Below, piece after piece: positions 1 to 5,305 of a DNA stretch of 5,982 nt. Under the pieces are notes generated by a model. It searched no databases. It saw only the letters and a program-made list of their open reading frames with translations, and was not told where the DNA came from. The position numbers were made by a program, and so were the translations under genes. Origin of the DNA: a bacterium (lineage in GTDB: Bacteria; Ratteibacteria; UBA8468); NCBI GenBank assembly GCA_030630065.1, contig DAOVNU010000053.1:1-5982 (forward strand). Reading direction: 5' to 3'. Positions within the stretch are counted from its first letter, which is position 1. The number at the start of each line of letters is the position of its first letter.

Positions 1-546
1 ACATCTGTATTTATCCATTTTTATCTTCTCCTTCTCTAACTTTTCCTCGATGTACGTTGGTGCGGTCTTCGGCGCCTTACCGCGCTTCACCTGATGATAA
101 TAGGCATAGGTCATCGGCTCTTCATTATTAAGGATTTCGGCTTCAACTACCTTCCCGATAAAAATAGTATGCGTTCCGGCATCGGTTCCCTTAACTACCT
201 GCACCTCAAGATAGGCAAGGGTATTATCTAAAACTATCGGAACATTATTTTTGCCAACCTTATAATTCACATCCTTAAATTTGTCAATCATCCTCCCGGA
301 TTTAAACCCGAAATGACCGATAAATTCCAGCGGGGCCCCTTTCGTCAAAACAGAAACGGTAAAAACTTTACTTTCCCGAATAAATTGATGGGTAAGATTT
401 TCTTTATTGATGCTCACCGCTATTGTCGGTGGTTCTGAAGTAACCTGAAAAACCGTATTGGCAATCTGCCCGTTAAATTTATTTTCTTTCCCGGAACTCA
501 CTACGTACAAACCATAACTGATTTTGTATAAGGTCGTTAAGTCCAT
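1..546 (-). CDS. Flavin reductase domain protein continuing into rubredoxin (high-molecular-weight rubredoxin type), 3' end outside window
   Basis: My own translation from the ATG at 544-546 stays open for 182 codons to the window edge. Residues 1 to about 155 form a flavoredoxin/flavin reductase-like FMN-binding domain. Supporting segments are the N-terminal LYKISYGLYVVSS, then NGQIANTVFQVTSEPPTIAV at about residues 25-44, and later SGRMIDKF. A Lys/Glu-rich linker (about 153-176) follows, and then MDKYRC, the usual opening of a rubredoxin domain whose first iron-ligating Cys is the last codon in the window. This architecture is known as Hrb in Moorella, where it passes electrons from NAD(P)H to the diiron flavoprotein FprA for NO or O2 reduction; that role is inferred here. 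The product should be cytoplasmic. A G-rich stretch precedes the start, but the ribosome site is not classical. The gene follows the dehydrogenase by 44 bases. The flavin domain is confident; the rubredoxin fusion rests on six residues plus the linker. Confidence 0.85.
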   Translation of the reverse strand, partial: MDLTTLYKISYGLYVVSSGKENKFNGQIANTVFQVTSEPPTIAVSINKENLTHQFIRESKVFTVSVLTKGAPLEFIGHFGFKSGRMIDKFKDVNYKVGKNNVPIVLDNTLAYLEVQVVKGTDAGTHTIFIGKVVEAEILNNEEPMTYAYYHQVKRGKAPKTAPTYIEEKLEKEKIKMDKYRC

Positions 547-590
547 TCTACCCCCATTTTTGAAACTAAACCGATTAAATCCTTTCCGGA

Positions 591-1589
591 TTAATAAACA
601 ACATTCTGCGGTTTACCCGATAAAAAGTTAATAATGTTTTGCGTTGTTGTCTCCAATATTCTTTCCAGGGCTTCCTGACTATAAAAAGCGATGTGGGGCG
701 TGAAAACAACGTTGTCCTTTCTTAAAAGAATATGGTCTTTTACAAGATTACCCAGGGCTTGCAATTTCCTGGGGTCGTATAATAGTTGTTTTTCCTCTTT
801 GATTAACTCCTCTCCCTCCAGGACATCAAGGCCGGCACCGCTTAAGATTTTTTTATCAAGGGCTTCAATCAATGCATCCGTATCCACAATGCCTCCGCGC
901 GAAGTATTAATCAAAATAGCCCCTTTCTTGATTAGTTTAATCGTATCCTTGTTAATCAGATGATGGGTAAATTTGTTATGAGGGAGATGGAGAGTGATAA
1001 TGTTGGAGCCCTTTAAAACCTCTTTCAATGAAACATATTTAAAGCCAAGCACCTCCGCCAAAAACCTTTCCTGACGGATATCGTAAGCCAAAACATTCAT
1101 CCCGAAACCTTTAGCCATCCTGATAATATGTAGACCTATATGCCCTGCTCCCACAACACCCAGGGTTTTCCCTTTTAAATCAAATCCTTCCAAACCATCT
1201 ATGGAAAAATCATCCCTGATGGTTCTCATATATGATTTATGGATATTTCGGGATAGAGATAAAATCAGGGCAAAGGTGTGTTCGGCAACCGTATGTTCGC
1301 CGTAAAAGGGGACATTGCAAACGACAATCTTTCCTGATTTGCACTCTTTTAGGTCAATGTGGTCAAATCCCGTAGAGCGGGTAGCAACTAATTTCAGTTT
1401 AGGGAGTTTCCGGATAATCTGTTTGTTGATTTTGGAATAAATGAAAATAGAAATTGCCTCAAAATCTCTAATCTTCTTTGTCTTCTCCAAATCCAACGGT
1501 TCTTTATAAAATTCAAGGTAATGTCCTTTAAGTTTTCTTCTCAAATATTTCTTTTCCCAACCCTTAATCTCAAAAAATGCAATCTTCAT
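591..1589 (-). CDS. D-isomer-specific 2-hydroxyacid dehydrogenase (NAD-dependent, D-lactate dehydrogenase-like)
   Basis: A complete 332-residue protein of normal family length. It would catalyse reversible NAD(H)-dependent reduction of a 2-oxoacid to a D-2-hydroxyacid, possibly pyruvate to D-lactate, in the cytoplasm. Numbered from the ATG at 1587-1589, the catalytic domain segment STGFDHID lies at 72-79. The Rossmann motif GAGHIG is at 147-152, with Asp170 at the end of the second strand, which favours NAD over NADP. The signature NTSRGGIVDTDAL at 228-240 contains catalytic Arg231. Glu260 in GLDVLEGE and His299 in FTPHIAF complete the Arg-Glu-His set. The stretch between Glu260 and His299 is longer than in phosphoglycerate dehydrogenase, as in the D-LDH-like branch. 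An in-frame TTG sits just upstream (1590-1592) and could be the start instead; ATG is preferred. No clear Shine-Dalgarno sequence is seen. The gene begins 9 bases after the Fe-S scaffold gene. Substrate cannot be settled from sequence. Confidence 0.92.
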   Translation of the reverse strand: MKIAFFEIKGWEKKYLRRKLKGHYLEFYKEPLDLEKTKKIRDFEAISIFIYSKINKQIIRKLPKLKLVATRSTGFDHIDLKECKSGKIVVCNVPFYGEHTVAEHTFALILSLSRNIHKSYMRTIRDDFSIDGLEGFDLKGKTLGVVGAGHIGLHIIRMAKGFGMNVLAYDIRQERFLAEVLGFKYVSLKEVLKGSNIITLHLPHNKFTHHLINKDTIKLIKKGAILINTSRGGIVDTDALIEALDKKILSGAGLDVLEGEELIKEEKQLLYDPRKLQALGNLVKDHILLRKDNVVFTPHIAFYSQEALERILETTTQNIINFLSGKPQNVVY

Positions 1590-1598
1590 CAATATCTT

Positions 1599-2003
1599 TT
1601 ATTTATTTTCCTTATATTTCTCTATTGCTTTTCTTAGAGTTCTCACTGCCAGGTAGGCGCAGTGAATTTTTGCTTTCGGGATACCTCCAAGATGATTAAG
1701 CACATCCTCTCGATCTATTTTCTCTGCTTCCTCCGGGGTTTTTCCTTTAATCATTTTGGTGAGGGCAGAACCGGAGGCAAAAGAACCGGCACACCCTGTT
1801 GCCTGAAATTTTGCATTCTTGATTATATCGGACTCAATCCTTAGGAAAATCTCCATCGTATCCCCGCAGGGACCGGTATAGGCAAAACGAGCACTCGGCT
1901 CGTCTATACCTCCAACATTTATTCTATGGAGATAGTAATCTATTGCTTTTTGCGAATATCCGGATTTTTCTAATAAATTTTTTATTCCTGTTATTTCATC
2001 CAT
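1599..2003 (-). CDS. IscU/NifU N-terminal-type iron-sulfur cluster assembly scaffold protein
   Basis: A complete 134-residue single-domain protein, close to IscU length, on which [2Fe-2S] or [4Fe-4S] clusters are assembled before transfer to target enzymes. The three ligand cysteines are present: Cys46 in GPCGD, Cys71 in ATGCAGSFASGSAL and Cys115 in KIHCAYLAVRTL. Asp48, equivalent to the Asp of IscU that controls cluster release, and His114, next to the last Cys, are also intact, so it should be functional. The first 20 or so residues (SGYSQKAIDYYLHRINVGGI) resemble the NifU-like group in which a short helix precedes the PDAVG-like entry. It starts 4 bases after the rsmA stop, with no recognisable Shine-Dalgarno sequence, suggesting translational coupling. 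No cysteine desulfurase is in the window, so its sulfur donor must be encoded elsewhere. It could be called iscU or nifU; the choice is not decidable here. Confidence 0.93.
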   Translation of the reverse strand: MDEITGIKNLLEKSGYSQKAIDYYLHRINVGGIDEPSARFAYTGPCGDTMEIFLRIESDIIKNAKFQATGCAGSFASGSALTKMIKGKTPEEAEKIDREDVLNHLGGIPKAKIHCAYLAVRTLRKAIEKYKENK

Positions 2004-2007
2004 TTCG

Positions 2008-2847
2008 TTATAAAAAATTGCTTAGTTTGGCAAAGTCATTCAATGACAAGGTCTCGGCCCTTCTTTTGGGGTCAATGCCCAGAGAAGAGAGTTTATGAGA
2101 AATAATTTCTTTCTTTATCTTTAGACCTTTTGTTAGAACGTTGACCAGTTGTTTTCGCCGCTGGCTGAAACTTATCTTTACCAAATCAAAAAACTCTTTT
2201 TCGTCTTTTACCAGGACCGGAGGTTTCTCGCGTATTTTCATCCTGATTAATGAGGAAGCAACTTCCGGGGTTGGAAAAAAACACTCTTTTTTGAAATCAC
2301 TGACTTTCTCTACCTCACTATGGAATTGAACTCCAACGGAGAGAAGCCCATATTCCTTCCTGCCCGGTGGAGAAACAATTCTTTCGGCTACCTCCTTCTG
2401 CACCGTAAGAACCGCCAATGCCAAATTCTTACTCCATTCGTAAAGAGAAAAGATAATGGGAGTAGTAATGTAATAGGGAAGATTCCCGATTACCTTAAAA
2501 GTTCCTAATGACTTAAAATAATCCGGAGAAACCTGAAGGATATCTTCCCTCTTAATCTCAACGTTGGGAAATTTTGCCAGAACTTCTCCGGCAATGAAGC
2601 AAAGTTCTCTATCCGTTTCAAAGCCAATCACTTTTTTTGTTCTCTTTGCCAATTCCTTTGTAAGCAGTCCCAAACCGCTGCCAATCTCAACAACGGTATC
2701 TTCTTTCTTCAAATCAGATGCTTTCAGAATCCTCTCAATTGCAGAATACTCAATAAGAAAATGTTGTCCCAACTTCTTCTTCGGTCTAAAGTGATATTCC
2801 TTGAGCAGAGTTTTTGTTTCCCTGAACAGAGACCAATCTTGCCGCAT
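2008..2847 (-). CDS. rsmA: 16S rRNA (adenine(1518)-N(6)/adenine(1519)-N(6))-dimethyltransferase RsmA (KsgA)
   Basis: A complete 279-residue protein of normal family length. It dimethylates two adjacent adenines in the helix 45 loop of 16S rRNA using S-adenosylmethionine, as a late 30S assembly checkpoint. Diagnostic segments in order are KKLGQHFL (about 24-31), SAM motif I EIGSGLGLLT (54-63), the acidic FETD end of strand 2 (76-79), catalytic motif IV NLPYY (122-126), FFPTPEV (190-196) and the C-terminal FSQRRKQL (227-234) and AETLS (264-268). All catalytic elements are intact. The start is well fixed: a strong AAGGAGG lies 9 bases before the ATG, inside the end of pdxA, and no other ATG, GTG or TTG occurs before the conserved KKLGQ segment. 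The gene overlaps pdxA by 62 bases. The pdxA-rsmA order is conserved in many Gram-negative bacteria. Confidence 0.97.
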   Translation of the reverse strand: MRQDWSLFRETKTLLKEYHFRPKKKLGQHFLIEYSAIERILKASDLKKEDTVVEIGSGLGLLTKELAKRTKKVIGFETDRELCFIAGEVLAKFPNVEIKREDILQVSPDYFKSLGTFKVIGNLPYYITTPIIFSLYEWSKNLALAVLTVQKEVAERIVSPPGRKEYGLLSVGVQFHSEVEKVSDFKKECFFPTPEVASSLIRMKIREKPPVLVKDEKEFFDLVKISFSQRRKQLVNVLTKGLKIKKEIISHKLSSLGIDPKRRAETLSLNDFAKLSNFL

Positions 2848-3772
2848 ACTTTATTGCCTCCTTCATACTGGTAGGATCCGCCTTTCCTTGCCCGGCAATA
2901 TCGTAAGCGGTTCCATGGTCGGGTGAGGTGCGAATAATCGGCAAACCAATGGTGATATTTACTGCCTTTTCAAAATAAAACGTTTTCAAGGGAATAAGCC
3001 CCTGGTCATGGTACATTGCCACTACTAAATCATACTTTTTCCGTTTGACCGTCTGGTAAAAAACGGCATCGGGAACAACGGGGCCAAAACAATTGATGCC
3101 AAGTTTTCTGGCGGCAGTGACTGCGGGCTTAATGACCTTTTCTTCCTCATCGCCAAATGTGCCATTTTCTCCATTATGGGGATTTAAGCCACAGACAGCG
3201 ATGCGCGGATTCTTTAACTTAAGGTTATCCTTTAAAAAACAATAACCCAGTTTAATCTTCTCCAGAATTTTTTCCTTTGTCAGGGCGGCAGAGACATCCC
3301 GCAGAGCCAGATGCGTTGTAACCAAAAGAACTTTTAAGCCGTTTGCCGCTAAAAGCATTCCAAACCGTTTTCTTTTACTTAATGCGGCTAAAAATTCCGT
3401 GTGCCCGGGATAAGGAAAATCGGCTTGTTTAACCGCCTCCTTATTAATGGGAGCGGTAACAAAAGCATCAATTTTTTTATTTTTTGCCAGAAAGAAGGCC
3501 TTTTTTACATAAGCAATTGCTGCTTTTCCACAACTTTTATTTACCTTTCCAACTTCAAAATCACTTTCTCCAATTTCCCCTAAATTAAGGAGATTGATTT
3601 TCTTCAAGGGAGAATCAATCATCTTTTTTACCTTTTCAAAGACAAAATCCTCGCCAATAATGACAGGCGTTATACCTTTTCTTATCTCCGGGTTGGCAAG
3701 TGCCTTAAGAATTACCTCAGGCCCGATTCCCGCAACATCCCCCATCGTAATGCCAATAATCGGCTTATTCAT
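2786..3772 (-). CDS. pdxA: 4-hydroxythreonine-4-phosphate dehydrogenase PdxA
   Basis: A complete 328-residue protein of normal length. PdxA oxidises 4-phosphohydroxy-L-threonine with NAD to 3-amino-1-hydroxyacetone phosphate, which PdxJ turns into pyridoxine phosphate (DXP-dependent vitamin B6 route). The N-terminal GITMGDVAGIGPE (7-19) is characteristic. The three metal-binding histidines correspond to His154 in TTHLALRDV, His199 in NPHNGENG and His255 in MYHDQG. Further conserved motifs are TAPINKEA (106-113), PGHTEF (122-127) and the C-terminal RTSPDHGTAYDIAGQGKADP (281-300). The related PdxA2 sugar-acid phosphate dehydrogenases share most of these residues, so the exact substrate is not proven, but the position between surA-like and rsmA genes favours true PdxA. 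Its ATG overlaps the end of the upstream surA-like gene by 8 bases and no Shine-Dalgarno sequence is evident, implying coupled translation. pdxJ is not in the window. Confidence 0.95.
   Translation of the reverse strand: MNKPIIGITMGDVAGIGPEVILKALANPEIRKGITPVIIGEDFVFEKVKKMIDSPLKKINLLNLGEIGESDFEVGKVNKSCGKAAIAYVKKAFFLAKNKKIDAFVTAPINKEAVKQADFPYPGHTEFLAALSKRKRFGMLLAANGLKVLLVTTHLALRDVSAALTKEKILEKIKLGYCFLKDNLKLKNPRIAVCGLNPHNGENGTFGDEEEKVIKPAVTAARKLGINCFGPVVPDAVFYQTVKRKKYDLVVAMYHDQGLIPLKTFYFEKAVNITIGLPIIRTSPDHGTAYDIAGQGKADPTSMKEAIKYAARLVSVQGNKNSAQGISL
2857..2863 (-). promoter_or_regulatory. Ribosome binding site of rsmA, embedded in the pdxA coding region
   Basis: A full AAGGAGG on the minus strand sits 9 bases before the rsmA ATG at 2847. 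It is formed by pdxA codons for Met-Lys-Glu-Ala (residues 303-306). It fixes the rsmA start and explains how rsmA can be translated despite starting 62 bases before the pdxA stop. Confidence 0.85.
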
Positions 3773-4691
3773 TATTTTTTATTTCAACATAGGCATTTTT
3801 CTTTAATTCGGCAATAAACTCTTCATATCTCTGGCTAAACTTTTTCTGAAACAGTTCTCCCCGGATTGCTTCCCGGAGTTCTTCGGGATTTCTTTCGTTC
3901 TCTTTTTTTTCGGTGATGCAGATGAGATGATAACCATCTTCCCTCTTGATTGGTTTACTCAGTTCGCCAATCTTTAATCCTGGCAAAACGACCTGAAACT
4001 CCGGAGTTAACTCCTGTTTTTGAAAATAGCCAAGGTCAACAGCAAGTTCATCAAACTTTAATTCTCCGCCTTTTATCTTCTGAAAAATTTTCTCAATTTC
4101 CTTTTTTTCTTTGCGGAAAATTTCACTCAACCGATAAGAGTTCTCGTCCGAAAAATTCCCTTCAGATAGTTTTTCCTCAACCTCATCGGGAGTGACAGAA
4201 ACTCTTCCGAGAACCTCTTTTCTGACAAGTTTCTGAATCAAAAGTTGTTTTTCCAGATTCTTTTTTAATTGGTGTGCGGTTAAATTCTCTTTTTGCAACT
4301 GCCGATAAAAATCCTCTTCGGAAGGAAATCTTTCCTTGATTTTCTCAAGTTCTTTATTCACTATTTCCTGGTCTACTTCTATTTGTCTCCGCTTTACCTC
4401 CTGCAAGAGAAGAATTTCTTCAACCAGATAGTTGAGAGCCGAGGAAAAATCTCCCTTCGGCCCCACCAATTCCTCAACTTCACCTTCGGTAATCGCCTCA
4501 TCATTGACTACCGCCACAATTCTAAAAGCATCGGCTGAAAGAGAAGGAAGAAGGGAAAGAAATAGCCCAACCACGAAGATACACGAATATAAAACTATAG
4601 AATGTAGTGGCAGAGCTTGCTCTGCCTGCTGTCGAGTAAACTCGACTACTACTACTGACGAGTGAACTCGTCCACTACTTTTCGTATTCAT
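3765..4691 (-). CDS. SurA-like periplasmic chaperone / parvulin-type peptidyl-prolyl isomerase with a repeat-derived N-terminal insertion
   Basis: A 308-residue protein made of an exported N-terminus, a SurA N-like helical chaperone domain (about 57-165, starting RIVAVVNDEAIT), a parvulin-like domain (about 186-262, with DLGYF, PEF, GELSKPIKREDGYHLI) and a final helix (270-300) that packs back on the N-domain in this family. It probably helps fold outer-membrane or surface proteins in the periplasm. The parvulin segment is short: FDELA is followed at once by DLGYF, without the usual intervening segment, so isomerase activity is doubtful. The hydrophobic signal core is about residues 32-50, with likely cleavage after LSA or ADA (51-55). 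Residues about 5-30 are encoded by a palindromic element (4604-4678). The ATG at 4691 is supported by AGGGAG ten bases upstream. No good start lies between the element and the hydrophobic core. Neighbours pdxA and rsmA match the E. coli surA-pdxA-rsmA order. Confidence 0.85.
   Translation of the reverse strand: MNTKSSGRVHSSVVVVEFTRQQAEQALPLHSIVLYSCIFVVGLFLSLLPSLSADAFRIVAVVNDEAITEGEVEELVGPKGDFSSALNYLVEEILLLQEVKRRQIEVDQEIVNKELEKIKERFPSEEDFYRQLQKENLTAHQLKKNLEKQLLIQKLVRKEVLGRVSVTPDEVEEKLSEGNFSDENSYRLSEIFRKEKKEIEKIFQKIKGGELKFDELAVDLGYFQKQELTPEFQVVLPGLKIGELSKPIKREDGYHLICITEKKENERNPEELREAIRGELFQKKFSQRYEEFIAELKKNAYVEIKNNE
4569..4590. repeat. Imperfect tandem ACGAA-type repeat in the signal-peptide coding region
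   Basis: Two adjacent 10-mers, ccacgaagat (4571-4580) and acacgaatat (4581-4590), match at 8 of 10 positions, and ccacgaa is preceded by aa. This lies 13 bases from the palindromic element and encodes about residues 34-41 of the SurA-like protein, the middle of its hydrophobic signal core. CACGAA-type short repeats occur widely in environmental bacterial genomes, from general experience; whether this is one of them or chance cannot be decided from two units. Confidence 0.35.
4604..4678. repeat. Composite palindromic element inserted in frame in the surA-like gene
   Basis: Seen directly: 7-bp inverted ends, GTAGTGG (4604-4610) and CCACTAC (4672-4678), enclose three palindromes. These are GGCAGAGC-TT-GCTCTGCC (4609-4626), GTCGAGT-AA-ACTCGAC (4631-4646) and GACGAGT-GA-ACTCGTC (4657-4672). 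The last two differ at three positions, and the two arm differences compensate each other so pairing is kept. A run of ACT triplets (4647-4656) separates them. The element is 75 bp, exactly 25 codons, and is read without a stop in the surA-like frame. Such paired changes and symmetry suggest a mobile or propagating structured repeat (MITE/REP-like, or like the Rickettsia palindromic elements found inside genes). I do not recognise the family and see only one copy here, so its repetitive nature in the genome is inferred. Confidence 0.75.
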
Positions 4692-4701
4692 TTGCGTTAA
4701 T

Positions 4702-4707
4702 CTCCCT
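4702..4707 (-). promoter_or_regulatory. Ribosome binding site of the surA-like gene
   Basis: AGGGAG on the minus strand lies 10 bases before the ATG at 4691 and overlaps the TAG stop of the upstream gene (4706-4708). It decides the start: the ribosome would begin before the palindromic element, so the element is translated rather than left in a leader. Confidence 0.7.
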
Positions 4708-5305
4708 ACAATTGTAGATTGTTGAGTAATTCTTCGTTAATCTTAACCTTTGCTTTTTTTCTCAATTCCTTTAGATAATTACCAAATAATTCTATCTCTT
4801 TACTCTTTATTAAAAACGCCTTTATCTTATTTTCTACCTCTTCAAAACTTTGCTTCTCATCAGAATCGGGAAGGATAAATTCCTCTTGATGTTTTTGATA
4901 ATAGGACTTTACTTCCTCTTTTGAAACCTTGACCTCCCTTAAAATCTCCTTTCTGGCGAATGCCTCTACTAAAATATTCTTTTTCCTGTCCTGCAATTCC
5001 TGCCTTACACTTTCCAATCTGTCAATTTTTCTCCTTTTTGCCTCCTGAAAGAGGAGCTCGCGATTAACCAAATCATCCAGGAACTGCCCCCTGTTTTTCC
5101 GAATAAAATCCCGATAGAAGTCAGGACCGGAAGAAGAAAATCGGTTGAAATCCGCAACCGTAATTTTTACCCCTTTTCCTTTAGCCAGAATATTTTGACG
5201 ACTTTCCTTTATCCTGAGTGTCCGTAGCAGACCGAAAACAACAATAACAAAAATGACCAACAAAGATAGTAATAACCCTACGACCGACCGCGCTGAAAGT
5301 TTCAT
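4706..5305 (-). CDS. Membrane-anchored SurA N-domain (PpiC-family) protein lacking a rotamase domain
   Basis: A complete 199-residue protein. An N-terminal membrane segment (about residues 8-28, followed by basic RTLRIK) should anchor it in the inner membrane, with the rest in the periplasm. Residues about 46-125 look like a SurA/PpiC N-terminal chaperone module, with VKITVADFNRF, then FLDDLVNRELLFQEAKRRKI and FARKEIL. Next comes VSKEEVKSYYQKHQEEFILP (127-146), which in PpiC and PrsA-like foldases leads into the parvulin domain. Here it passes almost directly to the closing helix segment (SFEEVENKIKAFLIKSKEIE, 153-172) and LRKKAKVKI. The roughly 90-residue rotamase domain is therefore absent, leaving a chaperone-only form. 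It probably works with the downstream SurA-like protein. The ATG overlaps the upstream stop as ATGA and is preceded by AAGGAGG. I do not know a specific gene name. Confidence 0.75.
   Translation of the reverse strand: MKLSARSVVGLLLSLLVIFVIVVFGLLRTLRIKESRQNILAKGKGVKITVADFNRFSSSGPDFYRDFIRKNRGQFLDDLVNRELLFQEAKRRKIDRLESVRQELQDRKKNILVEAFARKEILREVKVSKEEVKSYYQKHQEEFILPDSDEKQSFEEVENKIKAFLIKSKEIELFGNYLKELRKKAKVKINEELLNNLQL

Noticed and set aside
547..590. Possible promoter or terminator in the longest gap.
   Set aside because: Only a TCCGGA palindrome and AT-rich sequence are seen, with no convincing -35/-10 pair or hairpin with U-tract.
1590..1592. TTG as the start of the hydroxyacid dehydrogenase.
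   Set aside because: It is directly followed by an ATG, adds only one residue and has no better ribosome site; kept only as an alternative.
2470..2493. Near-perfect inverted repeat with 11-bp arms, one mismatch and a 2-base centre.
   Set aside because: It lies entirely in rsmA and encodes the invariant motif IV region VIGNLPYY; the symmetry follows from those codons and the loop is too small for a typical hairpin or terminator.
4432..4665. Plus-strand open frame across the palindromic element.
   Set aside because: It is antisense to the surA-like gene, resembles no known protein, and the open frame arises partly from the symmetry of the repeat.
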